Source of the DNA: Candidatus Bathyarchaeota archaeon
Lineage (GTDB): Archaea > Thermoproteota > Bathyarchaeia > Bathyarchaeales > Bathyarchaeaceae
Assembly: GCA_029883255.1 (NCBI GenBank)
Contig: JAOUJL010000004.1
Span: 1 to 30,354, forward strand
DNA: 30,354 nt
Direction of reading: 5' to 3'
The first letter of the stretch is position 1; every line of letters starts with the position of its first letter. The translations under genes were made by a program, and so were the position numbers. The notes under the pieces are model-generated. The model saw only the letters and a list, made by a program, of their open reading frames with translations, did no database searches and was not told the DNA's origin. Below are positions 1 to 8,393 of this stretch, piece after piece.

Positions 1-110
1 TTTTCTCTTGGAAAGCTTAGTTTTCCACCTTCAAGTCGGAAGCAGTCTCCAACTTTATGCGTGTCACAGTAACCCTCAATCGCCTTAACCTTCACGATTA
101 AAGTTTTCAT
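1..110 (-). CDS. TIGR04076-like protein, N-terminal part (gene runs off the left edge)
   Basis: This reading frame starts at ATG 110-108 and stays open to the window edge, giving 36 residues beginning MKTLIVKVKAIEGYC. The pattern, a short beta strand, then Cys, then HKVGD, then a glycine-rich turn, resembles the start of the small TIGR04076 proteins of archaea and anaerobic bacteria, whose function is unknown. Only the N-terminus is present, so the family call rests on a short stretch. The gene is divergent from the ferredoxin gene at 208, and the 97-bp gap must hold both promoters. Confidence 0.5.
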   Translation of the reverse strand, partial: MKTLIVKVKAIEGYCDTHKVGDCFRLEGGKLSFPRE

Positions 111-207
111 GGGAACCACAAAACAGCTAAAAGCAAATATTCACTTAAGCCTTTCTAAGCTTAGAAACTCACGGTCTAAACTTCAGCGATGTAAAGGAGC
201 TGACTAG

Positions 208-681
208 TTGAAAAGAATACTGGTTAACGTTGATCGTTGTTCTGGATGTAGACTATGCGAAATGGTATGCTCCTTTAGCCATGAAAACGCGTTTGGCTCT
301 TCCATTTCGAGAATAAACGTGACAAAAGAGGATGCTTTCGGGTTTGACTTGCCAGTTGTCTGTTGGCATTGCAACTCATGTAACGCCATGGGAAACTGTC
401 GTGCAGAAGCCCTAGAAAGAGGGGAAGAGGGCTTGGTCTTTGTTAACGAGGAGAAATGTGTCGGATGCGGAGAATGCTTAGAAATATGTATGATTGGAGC
501 AATTAGGCTTCATCCTGAAAGGAACACTCCTCTAATCTGCGATCACTGTGGCGGGAAGCCTCTGTGCGTTGAGAAATGCCCAACAAAAGCCCTAGCATAC
601 ACAGAAACAGAAAAGCAGCAACCAAGGTTGCCAAACCGAGTTCTTGAAGAAACGTTAAGAAGGTGGAGAACAACTGCCTGA
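208..681 (+). CDS. Polyferredoxin subunit linked to aldehyde ferredoxin oxidoreductase
   Basis: A 157-residue iron-sulfur protein with four cysteine groups: CSGCRLCEMVC near residue 12, CWHCNSCNAMGNC near residue 50, CVGCGECLEIC near residue 79, and CDHCGGKPLCVEKCP near residue 111. This is enough for four [4Fe-4S] clusters and matches the ferredoxin-like electron-transfer subunits encoded beside AOR-family enzymes. The likely role is to carry electrons between the tungsten enzyme and a soluble acceptor in the cytoplasm. The start is TTG at 208, supported by a strong AAAGGAGCTGA ribosome binding site just upstream. Its 3' end overlaps the probable start of the oxidoreductase, so the two are probably translationally coupled. 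Confidence 0.88.
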   Translation: MKRILVNVDRCSGCRLCEMVCSFSHENAFGSSISRINVTKEDAFGFDLPVVCWHCNSCNAMGNCRAEALERGEEGLVFVNEEKCVGCGECLEICMIGAIRLHPERNTPLICDHCGGKPLCVEKCPTKALAYTETEKQQPRLPNRVLEETLRRWRTTA

Positions 682-2575
682 ACATTCTGGTTATGCTGGA
701 AAAATTCTGAGAATAAATTTAACGAAAAATCAAGTAAAGATTCAACCTATCGAAAAACGGTTGATAACTGGGTTTCTTGGCGGAAGAGGTTTCAACTCAA
801 AAATACTTTATGATGAAGTCCCGAAGGATGTTGACCCGCTTTCTCCGCAAAACAAGCTTATGTTTGCCACAGGTCCACTTGTCGGCACAGCTTTCCCTCT
901 AGGCGCAAGATTTAACGTAAGTGCAAAGTCTCCCTTAACAGGAATACTAGGAGATTCGAATGCTGGAGGTCATTTCGCTGCTGAAATGAAGTTCGCTGGA
1001 TACGACCAAATAATAATTGAGGGAAAAAGCCGAAAACCATCCTACATTTTCATAGAAGACCAAGAAATTCAGATGAAGGATGCGGAGCACCTTGTCGGAA
1101 AAGACGTTTACGAAACGACTGACATTGTAGTGAAAGATTTAGGGGAAAGAACCGTTCAAGTGGCAACGGTTGGTCCAGCAGCCGAGAATCGTGTTCTTTA
1201 CGCCGGAATATTTGTCAATCTGGCGAGGCCGGCTGCGAGGACAGGTATTGGGACAGTTATGGCTTCGAAAAATCTAAAGGCAGTGGCATTGAAGGGAACG
1301 GGCAGCATTAAAATCGCTGATCCCAGAAAATTCTGGAAGATTGTTGAAGAAACAGAAGAAGAAACCTATGCTCATCCGCAGTATTGGCCTCGCAGAATCA
1401 TGGGGACAACCAGAATTTTGATGCTTGCAGACAAGCTTGGCTTCTTGCCTACGAGACACTTCACTTCAGCGACATTTGAGCATGCAGCCGAGGTAAGCGG
1501 TGAAAGATTGGCGAGAGAATACAACGTGAAAAACAGAGCTTGCTTCTCGTGCATAGTTCCGTGCAGCAGAGTCTATCTGGTAAGAGAAGGAGAATACGCT
1601 GGCCTTTATGGAGAAGGCCCGGAATATGAAGCTCTAAGCAGCTTTACTGCTAGAGTGGGCAACTCTAACCTAAACTTAGCCTTAAAGGCTGTTAACTCGG
1701 CAAACAGGCTGGGGTTGGACGCTATAACAACCGCTGAGTGCATAGCTTGGGCTATGGAGCTTTACGAGAAAGGAGAATTGACTAAGAAAGAAGCAGATGG
1801 TCTCGAACTAAAATGGGGGAATGGCGAGGCAATACTCGATTTAATCAAAAAAATAGCCTACCGTGAAGGATTCGGGGATTTGCTTGCCGGTGGAGTTAAG
1901 AGGGCAGCTGAAAAACTTGGAAAAGGAAAGGAAATAGCGCTTCACGTGAAAGGTTTAGAGATTATACAGGCTGACCCACGGGGCTTGAAGGGTTACGGCT
2001 TAGGATACGCAGTTGCAAGCAGGGGAGCCGACCACCTAAGGTCTGAGCCCTTCATAGAGCTAAGCGATGACCCGGAAAAGGGCATGGAAATGTTCGGTAT
2101 CCCAGAAGCAACCTTGAGGCTTGCACACAAAGGAAAGGGCAAACTTGTACGCTACTTTGAAAACTGGTGCGCAATAATAGATTCCTTAGAAGTCTGTAAA
2201 AACCTAGCTGAAAACATGGAACTGCTGCCATTTAATAGAGCGGCTGAAATCATCGAGGCCACAACAGGTTTTCACTTCGCAGAGAAAGCAGTGTTCGAAA
2301 TCGGAGAGAGAATAATCAACTTGGAAAGAGCCTATCTTGTTCGGGAAGGAATCAGAAGAAGAGATGACTACTTGCCGACAAGATTCTTGAGACAGCCCTT
2401 GCCTAATGGCAATTCGAAGGGAGCAATATTCGAAATAGAGCCTATGCTTGATGAGTACTACGCGGAAAGAGACTGGGACTTAAAAACAGGGGTTCCGAAA
2501 GCGGAAAAGCTGAGAAAAATAGGTTTAGGGTATGTGATCGACGATCTAAGAAGAAATGGAGTTGAAATAAAGTAG
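674..2575 (+). CDS. aor: Aldehyde:ferredoxin oxidoreductase family protein (tungsten/molybdopterin)
   Basis: An AOR-family enzyme of about 633 residues. The family oxidises aldehydes to carboxylic acids with reduction of ferredoxin, using a bis-pterin tungsten centre and one [4Fe-4S] cluster. Visible signatures are the N-terminal GYAGKILRINLTKNQ strand, the FLGGRGFN motif, the cluster ligands CFSCIVPC with a distal cysteine in DSLEVC, and the pterin-binding stretch DPRGLKGYGLGYAVASRG. The first ATG/GTG/TTG in frame is TTG 761, but the conserved N-terminus extends upstream of it. The only candidate that includes it is CTG 674, placed 7 bases after AGGTGG, so I use that start. It overlaps the ferredoxin stop by 8 bp. 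The substrate cannot be told from sequence. Confidence 0.93.
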   Translation: MPEHSGYAGKILRINLTKNQVKIQPIEKRLITGFLGGRGFNSKILYDEVPKDVDPLSPQNKLMFATGPLVGTAFPLGARFNVSAKSPLTGILGDSNAGGHFAAEMKFAGYDQIIIEGKSRKPSYIFIEDQEIQMKDAEHLVGKDVYETTDIVVKDLGERTVQVATVGPAAENRVLYAGIFVNLARPAARTGIGTVMASKNLKAVALKGTGSIKIADPRKFWKIVEETEEETYAHPQYWPRRIMGTTRILMLADKLGFLPTRHFTSATFEHAAEVSGERLAREYNVKNRACFSCIVPCSRVYLVREGEYAGLYGEGPEYEALSSFTARVGNSNLNLALKAVNSANRLGLDAITTAECIAWAMELYEKGELTKKEADGLELKWGNGEAILDLIKKIAYREGFGDLLAGGVKRAAEKLGKGKEIALHVKGLEIIQADPRGLKGYGLGYAVASRGADHLRSEPFIELSDDPEKGMEMFGIPEATLRLAHKGKGKLVRYFENWCAIIDSLEVCKNLAENMELLPFNRAAEIIEATTGFHFAEKAVFEIGERIINLERAYLVREGIRRRDDYLPTRFLRQPLPNGNSKGAIFEIEPMLDEYYAERDWDLKTGVPKAEKLRKIGLGYVIDDLRRNGVEIK

Positions 2576-2590
2576 AAAGCTAGAAAACTT

Positions 2591-3487
2591 TCAGATTAGC
2601 AAGCTGTTTAGGGACATAAAATCCTTTGACATAACTGCCCTAATCCCTTTTTTCGGATCCACCACCTGATTGATTTCTAGGTTAATGGCGAGACTTCCAA
2701 ACATGTATGCCTTCTCAAAGGGCCACTCATATTTTCGCATGAAGGCATCCACTGCAGCATCAGTTGCAAATGTAGCGGCTTCGTCTAGGGTGTCGCCGCA
2801 AGCCAAGAATGCATACCAGTCGTGGGTTTCAAGTATTGGCCATTCAGGCTTTTTACCCTTAATGAGGCTGAACCTTAAGAGAACTTCGCCAGCCACCTCA
2901 ACAGAAGAGACGCAAAGTTCTCCGTCGGCCTGAACTGCGTGTAGGTCGCCAGCTGCAAACAAAGCTCCTTCGGTGAACACGGGTAAATAGAGCTTGGTGC
3001 CAGCCGTTAACTCCTTGACATCCATGTTTCCACCATGCTTGCCGAGGGAACTCGAGGGAATTTCACCTGATTCAGGAGCCACACCGATAGTGCCTATCAT
3101 GGGGTTTGCTTTAACGCGAACGTTCTTATCAAAATGAACGTATCCGCTGCCTATCCCAACTATCTTGGTGGAAGGGTTAAACCGCTTTCTCCCTAAGATT
3201 CCATTTTTCGGAACCGTAACTATCACGCCCTTCTCCTCGACTTTTATGTCTAATATTTCCGCGACAAGTGTATCCCCTAGCTCCGCATCCTCAACGAACA
3301 CCGGACCTGTCGCCCCGTCAACCCTAGACCAGTCAAACTCTTCTAAGGAAGTCTCTTCGTTTTTCACTTGTCCTCCAAAAGCATCCTCTGTTTCAAGCAA
3401 GACTAGCTCTCTAGGCTTGACGCGTTCAACTGGCTTGTGTTGAGAGCTAAAGCTATATATCAGTTTACTTCTAGGAACAATCTTCAT
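2591..3487 (-). CDS. Acetamidase/formamidase family protein
   Basis: A 298-residue protein matching the FmdA/AmdA family, which hydrolyses short amides (formamide, acetamide) to the carboxylate and ammonia. Typical features are the N-terminal amidase strand, VFVEDAELGDTLVAEI, the glycine/proline-rich NPMIGTIGVAPESGEIP, a HGGN segment (GKHGGNMDVKEL), the GDLHAVQADGELC motif that contributes metal-binding residues, and a C-terminal NQVVDPKKGIRAVM. Length is normal for the archaeal group. It is convergent with the oxidoreductase gene, with only 15 bp between stops. The start ATG at 3487 is preceded by a purine-rich GGTTGGA. Substrate specificity is unknown. Confidence 0.9.
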   Translation of the reverse strand: MKIVPRSKLIYSFSSQHKPVERVKPRELVLLETEDAFGGQVKNEETSLEEFDWSRVDGATGPVFVEDAELGDTLVAEILDIKVEEKGVIVTVPKNGILGRKRFNPSTKIVGIGSGYVHFDKNVRVKANPMIGTIGVAPESGEIPSSSLGKHGGNMDVKELTAGTKLYLPVFTEGALFAAGDLHAVQADGELCVSSVEVAGEVLLRFSLIKGKKPEWPILETHDWYAFLACGDTLDEAATFATDAAVDAFMRKYEWPFEKAYMFGSLAINLEINQVVDPKKGIRAVMSKDFMSLNSLLI

Positions 3488-3739
3488 AACGAAACATCCA
3501 ACCTTTGTTTCTAAATGCGCTTTAACATTTAGAAGTTTTTAAGTTTAAAAATTAATGTCACTTTGGTTTTCGAACTGACTGACTCGTTGTAAGAGCAACC
3601 ACCAATATTTTTTGTATTAATACTTAAAATAAACGAGAAAACGAAACCTCCCTACGGTCTGGTTATTAATATAAATAGATGAGGTTTAAATACTGATTTG
3701 AATTACTATGATGAATATTGTCAAAAATCATTTAAACCA

Positions 3740-3770
3740 TTTATACTGGTTTCTTAATAGTCTGCGGTGA
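3740..3770 (+). promoter_or_regulatory. Original promoter and ribosome binding site of the interrupted aldolase gene
   Basis: A TATA-like box TTTATACT (3740-3747) and a ribosome binding site GGTGA (3766-3770) precede GTG 3777. The spacing puts transcription start near 3769, giving a very short leader. These now drive only an 11-codon remnant, because the mobile element starts inside the gene. Before integration they would have served the aldolase continuing at 29946. Confidence 0.55.
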
Positions 3771-3776
3771 AATGTC

Positions 3777-3809
3777 GTGCTTGTCACAAATAGAGATTTG
3801 TGTATGTAA
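3777..3809 (+). pseudogene. 5' remnant of the class II aldolase gene, cut by integration
   Basis: GTG 3777 opens the frame MLVTNRDL, which then enters element sequence and stops at TAA 3807-3809. The first eight codons match the expected N-terminus of class II aldolases. Joined through the 17-bp repeat to the right-hand copy, they continue in frame as LSSAMKEAYAVGAFN. This stub plus the right-hand gene are therefore two parts of one original gene. Confidence 0.65.
3785..3801. repeat. attL: left 17-bp attachment core
   Basis: CACAAATAGAGATTTGT is identical to 29929-29945. At this copy the inverted arms are 7 bp each (CACAAAT and ATTTGTG, reaching 3802) around a 4-bp centre AGAG, a layout expected of a tyrosine-recombinase core site. 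It lies within the first codons of the interrupted aldolase gene. Confidence 0.8.
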
Positions 3810-3817
3810 CCGCATAA

Positions 3818-3828
3818 TATTTATAAGC
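3818..3828 (+). promoter_or_regulatory. TATA box of the integrase gene
   Basis: The AT-rich box TATTTATAAGC lies about 33 bases before ATG 3857. With a normal archaeal TATA-to-start distance, transcription would begin within roughly 10 bases of the ATG, so the mRNA is probably leaderless or nearly so. No ribosome binding site is seen, which agrees. Confidence 0.6.
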
Positions 3829-3856
3829 TAGTTTGTAATAAATTATTCTGATAAGA

Positions 3857-4963
3857 ATGGAAGATGTTAACGGGGCGCTAAAGGTTTGGAAGAGGCATCT
3901 TTCTAACCGGGTGGAACGTACTCGGAATGAGTATTTTAGGACTTTCAGCATGTTTGTTGAATGGGCTAAGAAAACGCCTGACCAACTGCGCAGCATGAAA
4001 TATGAAGAGTCTCAAAAACAGGAGCCTTGGCTCAGAACTGAAGTTGAAAATTTGGTGCGTCAATTTTTGGGGTACCTAGATGAAAAAGGTTACAGTGGAA
4101 GTTATATTCACGTGGTTCTTTCATCCATCAAAAGTTTTTTCTCTGCGCAGAACATGCCTTTGCGATTGGACAGCAATGACCGGCCCCGTGTAGCGAGTGA
4201 ACATGCAAGTGCTGTTCCGACACATAAAGACATGAAGAAGATTGTGGATGCGGCGGATAGTTTGCGGAACCGGGCTTTAGTGCTTTTCCTTAAAGACACT
4301 GGGTTAAGAGTTAGTGACGTTGCAAAATTGAAGTGGAAAGACCTTAAGCCAGGCGAACAAGGCTTTTACGGATTTAAAATAGTCACGGAAAAGAAGAAAG
4401 TGGTTGCTAGAGGCTTTTTTGGGCCGGAAACAACAGAAGCTCTAGAACTATACCGTAAACAGCGTTTAGAAGGCACTAGACATGTGAAGGCTGAAAAGAA
4501 CATTGAAGATCATTATGTTTTTGTGCCTTTGCCTGTTAGTGGCCATTTTGATGGGGGCCGACATGGAATGGAACCAGCGGTTATAGGGGCTCGAGTAGGC
4601 GACTGCATCAAATTGGCTGGTTTCCGTGGAAAATATACTCCTCATGGGTTGCGGAAATTCTGGGAACAGAATGTTAAAGCAGACCGGGAAGCTTATCTAA
4701 AACAGTTAAACGGAAGAAAGTTGTCTGCGGTTGAACGAGCTTATTACTGGCGCACCGAAGAACAGTTGTGTCAGCTTTACAGGAAGAACTATAACAACTT
4801 GCGGATCTTCAGCACAACCATCAAAGAAGCTGACATAGAAAGGATAGTAGAAAAAAGATTGAAAGAACGGCTTGAAGCGGTAACACTGGAAAAGACAATC
4901 GCATTAGAGAATCTGCTTAAGCGCATCGAAAAACTTGAAAAGAAGCTAGCTGAGAAATCATAA
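3857..4963 (+). CDS. Tyrosine recombinase (integrase) of the element
   Basis: A 368-residue site-specific recombinase. The N-terminal SAM-like DNA-binding domain covers about residues 5-105. The catalytic domain shows the first arginine at R151 (DTGLRVSDVAKLKW), the box HGLRKFW with H263 and R266, and the nucleophilic tyrosine most likely Y308 in EEQLCQLYRK (Y312 is an alternative). The last 50 residues are a charged heptad-like coiled coil. The gene begins 55 bp from attL and reads into the element, the usual place for an integrase. ATG 3857 is chosen because it fits the TATA box spacing. It should catalyse integration at, and excision from, the aldolase gene. Confidence 0.9.
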   Translation: MEDVNGALKVWKRHLSNRVERTRNEYFRTFSMFVEWAKKTPDQLRSMKYEESQKQEPWLRTEVENLVRQFLGYLDEKGYSGSYIHVVLSSIKSFFSAQNMPLRLDSNDRPRVASEHASAVPTHKDMKKIVDAADSLRNRALVLFLKDTGLRVSDVAKLKWKDLKPGEQGFYGFKIVTEKKKVVARGFFGPETTEALELYRKQRLEGTRHVKAEKNIEDHYVFVPLPVSGHFDGGRHGMEPAVIGARVGDCIKLAGFRGKYTPHGLRKFWEQNVKADREAYLKQLNGRKLSAVERAYYWRTEEQLCQLYRKNYNNLRIFSTTIKEADIERIVEKRLKERLEAVTLEKTIALENLLKRIEKLEKKLAEKS

Positions 4964-5283
4964 GTGGCTCGTTTTTACCTGCCTTTCCTAAGCAAATACT
5001 ACGGTTCGGAGGAACCAACCCCTAGTGGAGATATCTCCCGCAAAACCCCATTTTTACTGCTTCATTAGAGAATAGAATTCAATTCAGAATGATCTTCGCT
5101 GGAGTGTAGGCTAACACAACATTCAAGGGGGCTGTTTCTACGCCGTTTACTCATGGTTGCATGCTGTTGAGAATAGGTAAAAAGCTTCTGCAGCAATTTG
5201 ACTAAGCCACCAACGTACACAGAGGAAAAATTTTTACCACACTCAGCTAATAAGGATGTGAGTGCCAGTAGTTTACATATGAG
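4964..5283. other. Non-coding gap with short palindromes
   Basis: No convincing gene was seen on either strand in these 320 bp. Two small inverted repeats sit close together just after the integrase: GGTTC-GGAG-GAACC at 5003-5016 and the perfect 12-bp palindrome GGAGATATCTCC at 5027-5038. They could be an integrase 3' end structure or a protein-binding site; neither is followed by a T run. The end of the gap is AT-rich and should hold the promoter of the TIR gene. Confidence 0.4.
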
Positions 5284-7935
5284 TTGAAAAGAATGCAGGG
5301 TGATTTGACACGTTTACTCGCATTTCCAAAGAACGCCTCAGAAGCAACTACAGGCGTTTTCTTTCCTAAGGATAATCTACTTGTTACCGGGCACGATAAT
5401 GGTGTGGTTTTCTTATGGAATTTATCAGACGGATCTTCTCGAAAACTGTATGAGTGCTCTACAAAAATCGAAACAGTTACTGCTTCAGAAAAACAGGAAC
5501 TTGCAATAGGTTCTCATTCAGGCGAAATTGTGGTCTTATCCATAGAAAGACCAGGTCATACTATTGTCCAACCTGCTGCCTATGGCGTAAGAGATCGGGT
5601 GTGGAGATCCCTTTGGCTCCAAGATGATGCATTTATAACGAGTTCAACATATGGCTTGCTTAATGTATTCAGAAAGGAAGCTGACTCCAAGTGGACCAAA
5701 AATTCTCTATCAGGACATGAGAATAGTGTATTTGGCGTGGGTAGGTCAGATAGAGGCTTGTTAACTACGGGTGATTACTTCGGAAAGATTCTAATCTGGA
5801 ACTTAGGCGATGGCGGATACGAACCTATTCAAAGGCTGAAAATCCAAAACGCAGTGGAAGACATAGCTTGGTTTAAAGATGAGGCTTTTGCGGCAATCAA
5901 TAACGGAGGCGGGATCTATCTATTTGAGCAAGACTCAGAGCGTAGATGGAGATCAGTATTTGAAGTGAGAAATGCCACAAGCCGGGGGAACTGTGTAAAC
6001 ATAACGCCTGATGGAAAGACAGTTTTCGCAGCAACAAATAGAGAAGTTATTCAGTTCGATATAGAAACGCGGCAAATAGATTCTATGAGAACTGGTGGAG
6101 TTAAAAAGATATTCTTCAAGGAGAATAATGTGTTCCTGTTAACATCCCATAGTTTAGTGTTTTTTGAAAGAAAGCCAATTGAGCTTAGGGCTGATCTCAT
6201 CAAATATAAATATGTTAAGACGGGTCTTGTTGGCCATACCGGTGTAGGAAAAAGTACACTTTGCAGCTTTGTGACAACCGGTTCACCTCCTGCCGACTAT
6301 TTGTCTACTGTTGGAAAGAAAATCTGGAACTGGGAATTGCCTGTGGAAGAAAACTTACAAAGAAGGATAGTTCTTCATGACCACGGTGGCCAAGAGACTG
6401 TTCTTGGCACTTTTCTTCCCTTCCTATCAGATTCTGATGTTGTCTTGATTCTATTCCAGCAAAATGACCTCGTCACTTATGAAAAAGCGATAAAAATTTT
6501 TGAAAAAATAAAGAATAAGGTTGCCGATAGAGTCAAGATTTTCTTCGTTCAAACCCATATAGATCAAAAAATGGCTGAGTTGAATACGGCAAAAATGGAA
6601 AAACTCATAGAAAGAGGAGAATTGATTGACAACCTGAAAGTTTGCCCTAAGGATGGTAAGGGCATAGAAGACTTGAAGGAACGTCTAACAAAAGAGATTT
6701 CGTGGAATAATGCGAGAATAATGATTCAAACGTTAAACGCGAATGCTGTTTTGAGATGCATTGTAGCACTGCAAGAGAAAAATATTGGGGTTATCCAACT
6801 GAGTGAGTTCATCAAGTATTATGAAGAAAGTACTAACCTGAGAATTCCAAGGCGTCATCTTGAGTTTCTTCTGAAGGATTATAGCAATCAAGGAATAATA
6901 GAGTACTATCCAGAAATTTTGGATTCAATCATCTTCAATGACCCCGAATACAATTCACTGAAAACAGAGATACCGATTGAAGCTATGAAGAGAAATGGAA
7001 TAGTAAAGATAGGAGACCTTGCAGCCCTCTTCAAGAACGGCAAATTCCTACAAATGATAGATAAGATGTATCTCAAACATAAGGTTTGGATAGAAAATGG
7101 TGAATGGAGAATATTCCCCGAACTACTCAAAGACGAAGCCATAGAGATACCTAAACACCTAATCAAGTTTTTCGAGAATATATCCACTGAAAAAAGATTG
7201 TTGCCAGATCAGATGATCGATATTGGGCGACTTATTGAAGCACTTTTTGAATTGAAACTGCAATGTATTGATGCATCAAAGAAAGATGGACTTTTTTCAT
7301 GGAAAGAACATGCATTGATTTACTATAGTTTTGAACGAATTGGTAACGCGATTGATGGGTTCTCTTTCCGATGCAATTATCGTATCGGGGGGATGAAGAA
7401 ACAGATTTGCAAGAGATTGAAGACAGAGTTCCTAAACGTTTTAGAACAGCTCTATGGCCCCTTTCTAAAAGAAGAAACATTAGAGAATAAAAAAAAAGCT
7501 GATTTAGATAGGGATATAGTTCACGACGTTGCCATATCTTATGCAACTGAACAAGGAGAATATGCGGGAAAGGTAGCGGATATTCTTAGAGAGAACGGCA
7601 TAGTTGTCTTTTTTGACGGATGGAACGCGGCAAAAATGTGGGGAAGAGACCTCGCAGAATATTTAATGCGCGTCTACTATCGACAATCCAAGTATTGCAT
7701 GATGTTTATTTCTAAAGATTACGTATCAAAAGCTTGGCCTACTTATGAACGAAAGATGGCAATAGCCAGAAATATTGAACAGTTCGGCGGGTATATCCTT
7801 CCCATAAGGTTTGACGAATCTGAAGTACCAGGTCTTCCCCCGACAGTTAGATACATTAACGGTAACAACAAGACACCAGAAGACGTTGCAGACCTATTTA
7901 TTGAAAAACTTGAGGAAGAAGAAGACAAAGGTTAG
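5284..7935 (+). CDS. WD40 - Roc-type GTPase - TIR domain protein (NLR-like immune sensor/effector)
   Basis: An 883-residue three-part protein. Residues 1 to about 305 form WD40-like blades (for example GHDNGVVFLWNL and GHENSVFGVG...GKILIWNL), a likely sensor propeller. Residues 310-480 are a Ras/Roc-like GTPase: P-loop GHTGVGKST near 317-325, DHGGQE as switch II, and QTHID in place of NKxD. Residues 480-740 are helical and winged-helix-like, in the place of a COR region. Residues 745-880 are a TIR domain (HDVAISYA, VVFFDGW, WGRDLAEYL, then WPTYE with W818 and E822 in the position of the catalytic glutamate of TIR NADases). By family analogy, ligand binding would activate NAD+ cleavage and stop infected cells. 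TTG 5284 or ATG 5293 may be the start. Ligand and activity are inferred. Confidence 0.85.
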   Translation: MKRMQGDLTRLLAFPKNASEATTGVFFPKDNLLVTGHDNGVVFLWNLSDGSSRKLYECSTKIETVTASEKQELAIGSHSGEIVVLSIERPGHTIVQPAAYGVRDRVWRSLWLQDDAFITSSTYGLLNVFRKEADSKWTKNSLSGHENSVFGVGRSDRGLLTTGDYFGKILIWNLGDGGYEPIQRLKIQNAVEDIAWFKDEAFAAINNGGGIYLFEQDSERRWRSVFEVRNATSRGNCVNITPDGKTVFAATNREVIQFDIETRQIDSMRTGGVKKIFFKENNVFLLTSHSLVFFERKPIELRADLIKYKYVKTGLVGHTGVGKSTLCSFVTTGSPPADYLSTVGKKIWNWELPVEENLQRRIVLHDHGGQETVLGTFLPFLSDSDVVLILFQQNDLVTYEKAIKIFEKIKNKVADRVKIFFVQTHIDQKMAELNTAKMEKLIERGELIDNLKVCPKDGKGIEDLKERLTKEISWNNARIMIQTLNANAVLRCIVALQEKNIGVIQLSEFIKYYEESTNLRIPRRHLEFLLKDYSNQGIIEYYPEILDSIIFNDPEYNSLKTEIPIEAMKRNGIVKIGDLAALFKNGKFLQMIDKMYLKHKVWIENGEWRIFPELLKDEAIEIPKHLIKFFENISTEKRLLPDQMIDIGRLIEALFELKLQCIDASKKDGLFSWKEHALIYYSFERIGNAIDGFSFRCNYRIGGMKKQICKRLKTEFLNVLEQLYGPFLKEETLENKKKADLDRDIVHDVAISYATEQGEYAGKVADILRENGIVVFFDGWNAAKMWGRDLAEYLMRVYYRQSKYCMMFISKDYVSKAWPTYERKMAIARNIEQFGGYILPIRFDESEVPGLPPTVRYINGNNKTPEDVADLFIEKLEEEEDKG

Positions 7936-8036
7936 AGCCAATCGCAATCTATAACGACTCGGATTGAGGTTAGTCTAACTCGATGCGCGTGTGTGTATTC
8001 ATACCGAATAGAAGATTAAGAGCAAACTTTCAAGGT

Positions 8037-8207
8037 TCAAAACAGAAGTGGAGGATCAGCTTCCTCTTCACGTTCTAATCTGCGACTTTCAGACATGTGA
8101 ACGTATTCAAAAGGCATAGTCGATCGATGCAAAGCTTCCTTGAGTGTGAACGGATCCATAGCGTCAGCGAGCTGAGCAGCCCGCCAATGCATCTGAGTAT
8201 AGTTCAT
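8037..8207 (-). CDS. Small charged hypothetical protein, 56 residues
   Basis: ATG 8207-8205 opens a 56-residue frame starting MNYTQMHWRAAQLADAMDPF and ending in an acidic tail with PPLLF before TGA. Composition is natural (amphipathic helix, ERE-rich segment) and an AAGGGG ribosome binding site lies 2-3 bases from the start. I do not recognise the family. It is convergent with the TIR gene and divergent from the HTH gene at 8394, filling what would otherwise be a 458-bp gap. Confidence 0.5.
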   Translation of the reverse strand: MNYTQMHWRAAQLADAMDPFTLKEALHRSTMPFEYVHMSESRRLEREEEADPPLLF

Positions 8208-8292
8208 TGCCCCTTAAGTTTCTGTAGCCGTCAAGCAAGCTTTATTAGATATGAACGGTGAATAAATTTTGGTGTCTTTTTCGGCTGGGGTG

Positions 8293-8356
8293 TCTTAGAG
8301 GGCAGCTGGACTATGCAAATGGAGTCGGTTGCTGCCTTTAGAGATGTTGTCTAAGA
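8293..8356 (+). ncRNA. Possible structured leader or small RNA (nested inverted repeats)
   Basis: Two nested inverted repeats are visible: outer TCTTAGA (8293-8299) with TCTAAGA (8350-8356), and inner GGCAGC (8301-8306) with GCTGCC (8331-8336). The strand would fold into one long imperfect hairpin just before the start of the 8394 gene. No covariation evidence is available, so this is a candidate only. Confidence 0.3.
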
Positions 8357-8393
8357 GTGGATAGGCTGACTCGGGGTGTGGTGTTAGTCAGAT

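Noticed and set aside
3784..3806. The 17-bp palindromic sequence as only a terminator hairpin or operator
   Set aside because: An exact second copy 26,144 bp away, at the break point of a gene whose start is at the first copy, is explained far better as an attachment site.
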